Of a stretch of 12,738 nt of DNA, positions 1 to 6,817 are shown in pieces. Position 1 is the stretch's first letter; every line of letters starts with the position of its first letter. The notes beneath the pieces are model-generated. The model was not told the origin of the DNA. It ran no database searches and saw nothing but the letters and a program-made list of their open reading frames with translations. The DNA is from Candidatus Equimonas enterica (GTDB lineage Bacteria; Bacteroidota; Bacteroidia; Bacteroidales; Bacteroidaceae). The position numbers and the translations under genes were made by a program. The stretch lies in NCBI GenBank assembly GCA_018066225.1, contig JAGHRU010000071.1:1-12738 (forward strand). Direction: 5' to 3'.

Positions 1-662
1 ACCATATTGGGGTCGGTGGCGTTGATCTCAATGTGGTGGAGCGCCGTGTAGTCGCGCACCATGTCCTCGTCGAGCAGCGGGAAACGCTCGTCATAGGGGT
101 TGAGGATGCGGTAGAGGCCGGGGTGGAGCAGACTTTCCTCTACATCGACTTCATATTCCAGCAGCGGCATATCGGCAGGTGCATCGCTGTCGCTAATGAT
201 GATGTTTTCGCGGTATGCGCCCTTGCCGAGATATTTCCATTGGCCTGCGATGTTGGCGTCTATCTCAATCACCTTGGTCACTTCGGCGATGACTTCGCCC
301 GAAGCGTCGAAGGCCAGTGCGTAAATCCAGTAGAAGCCGCCCGTGGGGACGGTGAAGGTGTAACGCTGGCCGTTCTGCACCTCTTGTATGTCGTCTATTG
401 TGCTTTCCACGAGGCCGTCGTAGAGGGCTTCGGGGTCAGCATCGGAGGCCGTGACGATGGCCACTGCGCGCTGCACTTCGCTGCCGAGGTCGAAGGTGGC
501 GGTGACGGTGTAGGGACTATTGACCATGCTGTACTGGTCAAACTGCACGGCATAGCCTTCAAAGTTGATGCGCAAGGGCTGGTCGGCCTTGGCGACAGCG
601 CAGCACAGGAGGCCGCACAGCGTGAGAAGCCCAGTGAGGAGGGCGTGACGAATTTGGGTCAT
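1..662 (-). CDS. Secreted protein of unknown function, 5' part only
   Basis: The reading frame opens with ATG at 660-662 (MTQIRHALLTGLL) and stays open to the left edge of the window, giving 220 codons of an incomplete protein. Residues 1-26 form a signal peptide: basic start, Leu-rich core, and an A-K-A stretch that suits signal peptidase I. There is no good lipobox, because the Cys pair lacks Gly/Ala/Ser in front of it. The mature part looks beta-rich. It holds a segment reading GQWKYLGKGAYREN at about residue 142 and the phrase GLYRILNPY at about 183. I associate such W-x-x-L-G-x-G and YR-(I/L)-x-NPY patterns with Bacteroidetes surface or exported proteins of beta-sandwich type; this is family memory, not a database match. 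The leader is A/T-rich with no Shine-Dalgarno, as is normal in this phylum. The gene is divergent from the dcw operon and has its own promoter. Function unknown; the plus-strand frame over the same bases is a shadow. Confidence 0.8.
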   Translation of the reverse strand, partial: MTQIRHALLTGLLTLCGLLCCAVAKADQPLRINFEGYAVQFDQYSMVNSPYTVTATFDLGSEVQRAVAIVTASDADPEALYDGLVESTIDDIQEVQNGQRYTFTVPTGGFYWIYALAFDASGEVIAEVTKVIEIDANIAGQWKYLGKGAYRENIIISDSDAPADMPLLEYEVDVEESLLHPGLYRILNPYDERFPLLDEDMVRDYTALHHIEINATDPNM

Positions 663-712
663 AATGATGTGTTTTTATTTTTGTGTAGTGGTTATTATTG
701 CATTTTGCGCTG

Positions 713-744
713 CAAAGGTATAGAAAAACTGCGAGATGGCCAAA
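713..744 (-). promoter_or_regulatory. Bacteroidetes-type promoter for the leftmost secreted-protein gene
   Basis: Read on the minus strand, TTTG (744-741) is followed by a 20-base spacer and then TACCTTTG (720-713). This matches the Bacteroidetes primary-sigma consensus TTTG-N19-21-TAnnTTTG exactly. Transcription would begin near 708-710, leaving an A-rich leader of about 46-48 nt before the ATG at 662. Confidence 0.8.
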
Positions 745-968
745 GCGTCCCTACAACTTTTTGTGCGCACGGGCGCGAGGAAAACTTCGCAGTAGGTTAT
801 GCTTGGAGATGAGAATACGAGAAATAGGACAATCCGTTTTGCCGCGTTGGTGCGCCGAGAATGGATAGAAAGTGCAAAGACTTTGGCTCGGGTGCAAAAT
901 GCCGAGAAATGACGCGTTATGGGTAAAGGGCACAGCGTCAGAGTGTTGCGATGAAATGGCGCGTTTTA

Positions 969-1106
969 TCTCCGTTGTTTTGCGCCGTTTCTGCCCGATG
1001 AAATCGCAAAAATCGCCCATTTCATCGTATGAAACTGCCCTTGTAGCGGCCACGGTCTGCCCTCGTCGTTTCATCGCGCTGCCCTTGTCGTGCGTCGGCT
1101 CTGCCC
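969..1106. repeat. Degenerate 22-bp-period array (CTGCCC + 16 variable bases)
   Basis: The hexamer CTGCCC starts at 991, 1035, 1057, 1079 and 1101. The steps are 44, 22, 22 and 22, and the missing position 1013 carries the near-match TCGCCC. A weaker unit (TCTCCG) may sit at 969. Only the hexamer is fixed. The 16 bases between hexamers differ from unit to unit, although GATGAAAT and its complement ATTTCATC recur, for example at 997-1004 and 1019-1026, directly after the hexamer in two adjacent units but inverted. The period is not a multiple of three, so this is not a coding repeat. It is not a CRISPR array either, because six conserved bases are far too few. A second set with the same hexamer and period lies at 10784-10853. 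Function unknown. Confidence 0.75.
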
Positions 1107-1254
1107 AAACGCGTGCACGGCGGCGGTGAAAAGTGCGCATAGAAACGCTAAATGAGGCTTTACCGATTGTCAATATTTTTGCGCTTGCTGCACCGTACTA
1201 ACAGAGAAATCTACCAACGCGGTGCCTATTTTCTTGCCTACCCAGCAAAAAAAG

Positions 1255-1298
1255 TTGGTAAAAAAGTATCACGAAACGCTTAATTTTTGCTAACTTTG
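1255..1298 (+). promoter_or_regulatory. Probable promoter(s) of the dcw operon
   Basis: TAACTTTG at 1291-1298 is a perfect match to the Bacteroidetes -7 element TAnnTTTG, but no TTG lies 19-21 bp upstream of it. A second, overlapping candidate is TAATTTTT at 1281-1288 (7 of 8 positions), with TTGG at 1255-1258 ahead of it at a slightly long 22-bp spacing. Either would start transcription at roughly 1292-1304, giving a leader of about 60-70 nt before the GTG of rsmH. The surrounding 1240-1300 stretch is markedly A/T-richer than its neighbours. Confidence 0.6.
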
Positions 1299-1317
1299 CA
1301 CGGCAATAGCCACTCAT

Positions 1318-1331
1318 TGTGAGCGCTCACA
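1318..1331. promoter_or_regulatory. Perfect 14-bp palindrome, candidate operator
   Basis: TGTGAGCGCTCACA is a perfect dyad placed about 20 bp after the -7 element at 1291-1298, within the expected 5' leader of the dcw transcript. With flanks, ATTGTGAGCGCTCACATC agrees with the ideal symmetric lac operator at 16 of 18 positions, differing only in the last two. A dyad with a central CG suits a LacI-family dimer, but no regulator gene is in the window and the likeness may be chance. As RNA it would form only a 5-bp hairpin, so a DNA-level site seems more likely than an RNA one. Confidence 0.45.
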
Positions 1332-1361
1332 TCGTTTCACCCTTTACGCCTCATAAAGCCT

Positions 1362-2261
1362 GTGTATCACGTCCCAGTACTCCTTATGCCTACGGTCGAT
1401 GGACTCGCTGTCCGTCCCGATGGTTGCTATGCCGATATGACCTTCGGCGGTGGCGGGCACTCCCGTGAGATATTGCGCCGACTTGGCGCAAAAGGGCATC
1501 TCTATGCCTTCGACCAAGATGCCGATGCCGAGCGCAATATCCCCGAGGCAGAGACGCGGATGACCTTTGTGCGTAGCAACTTTCGCTACTTGCAGCACTG
1601 GATGCGCTACTACGGCGTGGACGCCCTCGACGGCATCATCGCTGACCTCGGCGTGTCGTCCCACCACTTCGACGACGAACATCGCGGCTTCTCCTTCCGC
1701 TTTGAAGCCCCACTGGATATGCGTATGAACGGCCGTGGCGGTCAGACGGCTGCCGACCTCGTCAATACGGCTGCCGAGGCCGACCTTGCCCATCTGTTCG
1801 CGCTCTACGGCGAACTCAAAAACGCCCGCCGCATAGCGCACTGCATTGTGGTCAGCAGAGCCGCGAAGCCCTATGCCACCGTAGCTGACCTCTTGCAAAC
1901 TTTGCAGCCGCTCATGCCCCGAGAGCGTGAGAAGAAAGACCTTGCCAAAGCCTTCCAAGCCCTGCGCATCGCCGTCAATCACGAGATGGAAGCGCTGACC
2001 GATATGCTCGATGCTGCCATCAGCACCCTGCGCGTAGGAGGAAGGCTGGCTGTGCTGACCTATCACTCCATAGAAGACCGCATCGTCAAAAACTATATCC
2101 GCGCTGGCAACGCCGCAGGTGAGGTGGCGCAAGACTTCTATGGCAATCGCCTTGCGCCGCTCAAAGCCGTCAATAACAAGGTCATCGTGCCTACCGAGAG
2201 TGAACAAACCGAAAACCCACGCAGCCGCAGTGCGAAACTGCGCATCGCCGTAAAGCTATGA
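1362..2261 (+). CDS. rsmH: 16S rRNA (cytosine(1402)-N4)-methyltransferase RsmH
   Basis: RsmH (MraW) uses S-adenosylmethionine to methylate N4 of C1402 in the 16S rRNA decoding site and is a standard member of the dcw cluster. The 299-residue product has the family motifs in order: YHVPVLL at the N terminus, the SAM-binding TFGGGGHS (27-34), DLGVSS (95-100), FALYGELKNARRIA (146-159), FQALRIAVN (198-206), TYHSIEDR (233-240) and NPRSRSAKLR (285-294). The start is GTG. The frame is open upstream only to a TGA at 1320-1322 and contains no ATG there, and YHVPVLL begins right after this GTG, so GTG at 1362 is the best choice. There is no Shine-Dalgarno. The TGA stop overlaps the ATG of the next gene (ATGA), which suggests translational coupling. 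It is the first gene of the operon. Confidence 0.95.
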   Translation: MYHVPVLLMPTVDGLAVRPDGCYADMTFGGGGHSREILRRLGAKGHLYAFDQDADAERNIPEAETRMTFVRSNFRYLQHWMRYYGVDALDGIIADLGVSSHHFDDEHRGFSFRFEAPLDMRMNGRGGQTAADLVNTAAEADLAHLFALYGELKNARRIAHCIVVSRAAKPYATVADLLQTLQPLMPREREKKDLAKAFQALRIAVNHEMEALTDMLDAAISTLRVGGRLAVLTYHSIEDRIVKNYIRAGNAAGEVAQDFYGNRLAPLKAVNNKVIVPTESEQTENPRSRSAKLRIAVKL

Positions 2262-2749
2262 GCAACAACCCCGAAGACATCGAAATGGAGGTGGTCAGCC
2301 ACCCCGACCCCGAGCCTGCCGACCCCAGTAAGGCGCAGCAACCCGCCACCGTGCAGGAGACACGGCAAGGCTGGTGGCGGCGCATGGTGCGCACGGTCAC
2401 TGAGGCCGAAGACGAAGAGGAGAAGGCACTGGAACTCTCTATGCGCAACTTCTTTAGCGGCGACTTGCTGGCACGCTGGGTGCGCCGCAACGTGTGGTTT
2501 GTGCTGTTGCTGCTGATGTTTTTGCTCATCTATGTCAGCAACCGCTATGCTGTGCAGCAGGAGATGATAGAGCGTGACCGGCTCACCGACACGCTGCTCG
2601 ACCGCCGCTACAAGGCACTCACCTCTTCGTCGCAACTCATGGAGCGCACCCTGCGCAGCAACATAGAGCGCAGCCTCGAAGACTCCGCACTCGGTACGCC
2701 CGTAGAGGCCAGTTATGTGCTCCAAGTAGATACGGCGCGTCAAGAGTAA
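2258..2749 (+). CDS. ftsL: FtsL-like division protein (Bacteroidetes FtsL type)
   Basis: This 163-residue protein is a small bitopic membrane protein lying between rsmH and the transpeptidase gene, the usual place for ftsL. Residues 1-78 are cytoplasmic, with an acidic run (TEAEDEEEKALEL) and a segment ending FFSGDLLARWVRRN. One membrane helix follows (about 79-94), then ISNRY-like VSNRY and a periplasmic heptad-rich region (about 97-145) with QQEMIERDRL and YKALTSSSQL. The phrases around the helix (GD-L, NRY-x-x-QQEMI, YKALT-S-S) are what I recall from FtsL-like proteins of Bacteroidetes, which diverge strongly from the E. coli protein. It probably scaffolds FtsQ/FtsB-like partners and activates FtsW and FtsI at the septum; that role is inferred from family and position. 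The start overlaps the rsmH stop by 4 bp. Fifty bases separate it from the next gene. Confidence 0.85.
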   Translation: MSNNPEDIEMEVVSHPDPEPADPSKAQQPATVQETRQGWWRRMVRTVTEAEDEEEKALELSMRNFFSGDLLARWVRRNVWFVLLLLMFLLIYVSNRYAVQQEMIERDRLTDTLLDRRYKALTSSSQLMERTLRSNIERSLEDSALGTPVEASYVLQVDTARQE

Positions 2750-2799
2750 TCTCCTACTGATAAATCCTTTTTCATCTCCAATATACATTACCCACACCA

Positions 2800-5220
2800 A
2801 TGGCAGGAAAGAAGAAGCGCAAGACCTTTAAGGTGCACGAGGTGATGCCGCGATTTAACATCGTGGCAGGCGGGCTGATAGTCGCTATCGTTGTCATTCT
2901 CTTGAAGGCAGGCTACCTCATGTTCTTCGAGCACGACTATTGGAAGGTCGTGAGCCAAAAGCAAAGCAAGTCGATGACCAAGATACCTGCCACGCGCGGC
3001 AACATCCTCGCCTGTGACGGTCGCGTGCTGGCTACATCGCTGCCTGAATATTCGCTCTTCATGGATTTCGTGACCTCGGAAAAGGATGAGAAGCGTGCCG
3101 CAGAGGATCAGTACCGCCGCGACACGCTCCTGTTTGAGACCGTCAAGCGTCGTGTCACGCTCGAAGACAGCCTGCATCTGATTAATACATACGGCGAGAA
3201 AGAGGGACGCAAACGTTTCCGCGACCTGCGCAATAAGCCACCTTTGCGTCAGCCTCTGACACCCAATGCACGCCTCGACACCATCTGCCGCGGCATGCAT
3301 GCCATCTTCCCCAGCATCAACCCCGATTCGCTCAAACGCGCCATGCTTCGTGGGCGACTAAAAAAGAGCCACCACTGGCGGCTCTATCCCAAACGCGTTT
3401 CCTATATCCAGTATTGCCGCGCCAAATCACTGCCCGTTTTCTGCAAACCATCTGCGCTCGGCGGCTTCCATGTCGATACATACCATCAGCGCAAAAACCC
3501 CTATGGCAAGTTGGCGGCGCGCACCGTGGGTGACCTCTACGGCGTGAAAGACTCGGCACGCAGCGGACTGGAACTCTCCTTCGACAGCCTGCTGCGCGGT
3601 AAGCCCGGGCGTGCCCACATGCAGAAGATACTCAATCGTAAGGTCAATATCCCCGACAGCCTCGCCATCGACGGCTGCGACATCTACACGACCCTCGACA
3701 TCGCTATGCAGGACTTATGTGAGAAGACGCTCGGCGACAAGTTGAAGGAACTCGGTGCCGAGTCGGGTGTGTGCATCCTTATGGAGGTGAAGACAGGCGA
3801 CGTCAAGGCCATCACCAGCCTTTCGCGCTGTTCCGATGGCAATTATCGTGAAATCAGCAATTTGGCCATTACTAACCTCCTCGAGCCGGGCAGCGTGTTT
3901 AAGCCAATGTCGCTTATGGTGGCTATCGACGATGGCTATATCAACAACAACACCCCCGTCTATACAGGTACTGGCACCTACGATATGCACGGCCGCAAGA
4001 TGCGCGATAGCAACTGGGAAAAAGGCGGCAACGGACAAATCACTGCCAAAGAGGCTATACAACGCTCGTCCAACATTGGCATCAGCAGGCTCATCGACCA
4101 ATACTACTATGAGCAACCCGAGAAATTTGTAGATGGCATCTATCGCATCGGCGTGGCAGAAGATCTGCACCTTCCCCTCAAAGGCTATGCGCGACCTTCC
4201 ATCCGACGCCCTAATGCTGACCGTTCCAACTGGTCGAAGACGGCTTTGGCGTGGATGAGCATCGGCTATGAGACGCAGATACCGCCCATCTCCACCCTCA
4301 CGTTCTACAACGGCGTTGCCAATGGCGGCCGTATGGTGCGCCCGCGTTTCGTCACCGCCATCAAGCAAGGCTCGGAAACGGTGCAAGAGTTCCCTGTGGT
4401 TACCATCCGTGAGCACATGTGCAAGGAGAGCACACTGCGTCAGGTGCAAGCAGCCCTCTTCTCTGTGGTGCAAGCCCCGCTGCACGCTACGGGTAAGCCT
4501 GCACGCTCCAAGCATTTCCACATCAGTGGCAAGACCGGTACGGCGCAACTGTGGACGGCCGCAGGCTTCAGCAGTGAGTACCTCGTTAGTTTCGCCGGCT
4601 ATTTCCCCTCCGAAGCCCCGCAGTACTCCATGATAGTCTGCATCCGTAAGCGCGGTGTGGCCTATGGCGGCCTCTATTGCGGCCCTGTCTTCCGCACCAT
4701 CGCCGAGACCGTGATGGCGCAAAACCTTTTGCAGGACTATTCCCACGCCGCCGACACGCTCCACAGTAAGCAGCCGCATATCCTCGCGGGCAATCTGCAA
4801 GCGTTGAGCCGCGTGCTCGGAGGGCTCAATATGCGGCATTCCATGCCATCTACCTCTGCCGACGGCATGACATGGGGCAAGGCACAGCATAGCGGCAGTG
4901 TCGTGATGAAGCGCGACAACACTGCGGCAGGTGTTATGCCCGACGTGACAGGCTATGGCATGCGCGACGCTGTCTATCGCTTGGAACGCATGGGGCTGCG
5001 CGTGAAAGTCAGCGGAAAGGGTAGTGTGAGAAAGCAGAGCATACCGCCTGGCCGTAAGGTCAAGCGCAAGGAACTGGTCTATCTCACCTTTGGCAATGGC
5101 AAAGACGAGAAAACGACACAGCCAGAGTCGCAGTCTGCTGCCACGACATCCGAAGAAGCCCCTGTCCCTACGGCGGAGGCCATAACATCAACAACGACAT
5201 CTCATAAGACAAACCAGTAA
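2800..5220 (+). CDS. ftsI: Penicillin-binding protein, FtsI/SpoVD-type septal transpeptidase with PASTA domain
   Basis: This class B penicillin-binding protein cross-links septal peptidoglycan and is expected to partner the FtsW encoded in the same operon. The 806 residues contain a short basic cytoplasmic start, a membrane helix (about 18-43), a dimerisation domain opening with ATRGNIL (64-70), and a transpeptidase domain with all three active-site motifs: SxxK at 365-368 (EPGSVFKP, nucleophile Ser365), SxN at 423-425 (SSN) and KTG at 578-580 (SGKTGTAQ). One PASTA domain follows at about 711-768 (MPDVTGYGMRDAVYRLERMGL), then a Ser/Thr/Glu-rich tail of nearly 40 residues. The protein is longer than usual because of additional sequence between about 92 and 220 in the N-terminal domain and because of the tail. 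The ATG at 2800 gives a proper basic N terminus ahead of the helix. The stop lies 2 bp before murE. Confidence 0.94.
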   Translation: MAGKKKRKTFKVHEVMPRFNIVAGGLIVAIVVILLKAGYLMFFEHDYWKVVSQKQSKSMTKIPATRGNILACDGRVLATSLPEYSLFMDFVTSEKDEKRAAEDQYRRDTLLFETVKRRVTLEDSLHLINTYGEKEGRKRFRDLRNKPPLRQPLTPNARLDTICRGMHAIFPSINPDSLKRAMLRGRLKKSHHWRLYPKRVSYIQYCRAKSLPVFCKPSALGGFHVDTYHQRKNPYGKLAARTVGDLYGVKDSARSGLELSFDSLLRGKPGRAHMQKILNRKVNIPDSLAIDGCDIYTTLDIAMQDLCEKTLGDKLKELGAESGVCILMEVKTGDVKAITSLSRCSDGNYREISNLAITNLLEPGSVFKPMSLMVAIDDGYINNNTPVYTGTGTYDMHGRKMRDSNWEKGGNGQITAKEAIQRSSNIGISRLIDQYYYEQPEKFVDGIYRIGVAEDLHLPLKGYARPSIRRPNADRSNWSKTALAWMSIGYETQIPPISTLTFYNGVANGGRMVRPRFVTAIKQGSETVQEFPVVTIREHMCKESTLRQVQAALFSVVQAPLHATGKPARSKHFHISGKTGTAQLWTAAGFSSEYLVSFAGYFPSEAPQYSMIVCIRKRGVAYGGLYCGPVFRTIAETVMAQNLLQDYSHAADTLHSKQPHILAGNLQALSRVLGGLNMRHSMPSTSADGMTWGKAQHSGSVVMKRDNTAAGVMPDVTGYGMRDAVYRLERMGLRVKVSGKGSVRKQSIPPGRKVKRKELVYLTFGNGKDEKTTQPESQSAATTSEEAPVPTAEAITSTTTSHKTNQ

Positions 5221-5222
5221 TT

Positions 5223-6683
5223 ATGAAATTACGCGATATTTTGCAACACGTCACCCCGCTCGAAGTGTGTGGTGACCTCGACATTGACATTACAGGCGTA
5301 AACATCGACTCACGCCGCGTGGCAGAGGGACATCTCTTCGTCGCCGTCCGCGGCACGCAAACCGATGGCCATGCCTATATTCCCAAGGCCATAGAGCAAG
5401 GGGCACGCGCCGTCCTTGTCAGCGACAGCCTGCCCACCACGCCGCAGCCAGGTGTCACTTATGTCCGTGTGGCCGACACCGAGCGAGCGCAAGGGCTGGT
5501 GGCAACGGCTTTCTATGGCCACCCCTCCGAAGCGTTGCGCCTCGTGGGGGTTACGGGTACCAACGGCAAGACTACCATTGCCACCGTCCTATATCAACTC
5601 TATCGGGCGATGGGCTATAAGGTCGGCCTGTTGAGCACCGTCTGCAACTATATTGACGATGTGCCCGTGCCCGCCAGCCACACCACGCCCGACCCGATTA
5701 GTCTCAACAAACTCCTTGCCGATATGGTCAGCGCGGGATGCCGCTATGTCTTTATGGAGTGTTCGTCGCACGCCATCCACCAGCACCGCATCGGAGGCTT
5801 GCGTTTTGCAGGCGGCATCTTCACCAACCTCACGCGTGACCATCTGGACTACCACAAGACCTTCGCGGCTTATCGTGATGCCAAGAAGATGTTTTTCGAC
5901 GCACTCTCGCCCGAAGCCTTCGCTGTGACCAACGCCGACGATGCCAACGGCATAGTGATGGTGCAAAACTGCGCTGCCCCCATTACGACTTACAGTACCC
6001 GTACTGCGGCTGACTATAAGGCACGCATTTTGGAGGAAAGCATCGAGGGTATGCTCCTCGAACTCGATGGACGCGAAGTCAGCGTACGTTTCGTGGGACG
6101 CTTCAACGTCAGCAACTTGCTCGCTGTCTATGGCGCAGCCGTCGCCCTCGGCGCAGACCGCGACGAGGTGTTGCGCATCCTTTCGGCCTTACAGCCCGTC
6201 AATGGCCGCTTTGAAGCCATCACCACTCCCGACGGCCGCGCAGCAGTCATCGACTATGCCCACACGCCCGATGCCCTCTCCAACGTACTTGGCAGCATCC
6301 GCGAGATAGTGCGTGACAAGGGACATATCATCACGGTGTGCGGTGCAGGTGGCAACCGTGACAAAGGCAAGCGCCCGTTGATGGCGCAGGAGGCCGTGAA
6401 GGTGAGCGACCGTCTTATCATTACCAGTGACAACCCGCGCTTTGAGGAGCCCCAGAGCATCATCGACGATATGCTCGCTGGGCTCGACGCGGAGCAACGT
6501 GCCCAGACGCTCGCCATCGTCGATCGTCGTGAGGCCATTCGCACGGCTGTGGCTTTGGCACAAAGAGGCGATGTCATCCTCGTAGCAGGCAAAGGCCACG
6601 AACCCTATCAGGACATCAAAGGCGTGAAGCATCACTTCGACGATCACGAAGAGGTGCGTCGGGCTTTCGGCTTGATGGAGTAG
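5223..6683 (+). CDS. murE: UDP-N-acetylmuramoyl-tripeptide synthetase MurE (meso-diaminopimelate-adding)
   Basis: MurE is the cytoplasmic ATP-dependent ligase that adds the third amino acid to UDP-MurNAc-L-Ala-D-Glu. The 486 residues show the Mur-ligase layout: an N-terminal UDP-binding domain (SRRV at 30-33), the ATP loop GVTGTNGKTT (109-118, Lys116), the central domain with ECSSHA (179-184) and a probable carbamylated lysine at 221 (YRDAK), NGRFE (327-331), IDYAHTPDAL (343-352), and the C-terminal domain with GAGGNRDKGKRP (374-385), DNPR (403-406) and GKGHE (456-460). DNPR is the signature of meso-diaminopimelate-adding enzymes, as opposed to lysine-adding ones, and fits Gram-negative peptidoglycan. 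The gene begins 2 bp after ftsI, so the two are probably co-translated. Length is normal for the family. Confidence 0.96.
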   Translation: MKLRDILQHVTPLEVCGDLDIDITGVNIDSRRVAEGHLFVAVRGTQTDGHAYIPKAIEQGARAVLVSDSLPTTPQPGVTYVRVADTERAQGLVATAFYGHPSEALRLVGVTGTNGKTTIATVLYQLYRAMGYKVGLLSTVCNYIDDVPVPASHTTPDPISLNKLLADMVSAGCRYVFMECSSHAIHQHRIGGLRFAGGIFTNLTRDHLDYHKTFAAYRDAKKMFFDALSPEAFAVTNADDANGIVMVQNCAAPITTYSTRTAADYKARILEESIEGMLLELDGREVSVRFVGRFNVSNLLAVYGAAVALGADRDEVLRILSALQPVNGRFEAITTPDGRAAVIDYAHTPDALSNVLGSIREIVRDKGHIITVCGAGGNRDKGKRPLMAQEAVKVSDRLIITSDNPRFEEPQSIIDDMLAGLDAEQRAQTLAIVDRREAIRTAVALAQRGDVILVAGKGHEPYQDIKGVKHHFDDHEEVRRAFGLME

Positions 6684-6684
6684 C

Positions 6685-6704
6685 GGGGTGAGTCGTCTCA
6701 CGCC
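6685..6704 (+). other. Small hairpin after murE, in the murE-mraY gap
   Basis: The 134-bp gap between murE and mraY is the longest inside the operon. Just after the murE stop, GGGGTGAG (6685-6692) and CTCACGCC (6697-6704) form an 8-bp stem with one mismatch and a TCGT loop. It is followed by A/T-rich sequence without a T-run, so it is not a classic terminator; it could protect or process the mRNA. No promoter matching TAnnTTTG is evident in the gap, which ends in an A-rich leader typical of Bacteroidetes translation starts. Confidence 0.35.
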
Positions 6705-6817
6705 CAACAATATAATATAAGGTCGCGTAGTGTGTCGTTTAGGCGTTGATAAGATGCCCAATATGGGGCGGAAATGCACGCTGAGACTCCAACGAATAAA
6801 ATAAAAGTAGCACAATT

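Larger units (their letters stand above)
663..1361. other. Long intergenic region between divergent genes
   Basis: This 699-bp gap separates the leftward secreted-protein gene from the rightward dcw operon. It holds the promoters of both, a 22-bp-period array at about 969-1106, and a palindrome at 1318-1331. Between about 745 and 945 I see no convincing gene, RNA or repeat. Open frames of 85 aa (plus, 872-1129) and 140 aa (minus, 751-1173) exist, but both cross the 22-bp array. They have no recognisable domain and a composition rich in Arg, Ser and Thr, typical of chance frames. An mraZ gene, which commonly precedes rsmH, is not present. Confidence 0.7.

Noticed and set aside
33..812. 259-aa plus-strand frame over the leftmost gene
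   Set aside because: It is antisense to a frame with a signal peptide, a matching promoter and recognisable beta-domain phrases, and it runs past that gene's start into non-coding DNA.
969..1106. CRISPR array
   Set aside because: Only six bases per unit are conserved and the period is 22 bp, far below CRISPR repeat plus spacer length; no cas gene is present.
872..1129. 85-aa plus-strand open frame in the left intergenic region
   Set aside because: It overlaps the same array, has no recognisable motif and no promoter with correct spacing, and reads as chance coding.
751..1173. 140-aa minus-strand open frame in the left intergenic region
   Set aside because: It crosses the 22-bp-period array, whose period is not a multiple of three. 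It has no domain or signal peptide and no clear promoter, and its Arg/Ser/Thr-rich composition is typical of a chance frame.
1344..2207. 287-aa minus-strand frame opposite rsmH
   Set aside because: RsmH carries a complete motif set on the plus strand; the opposite frame has none.
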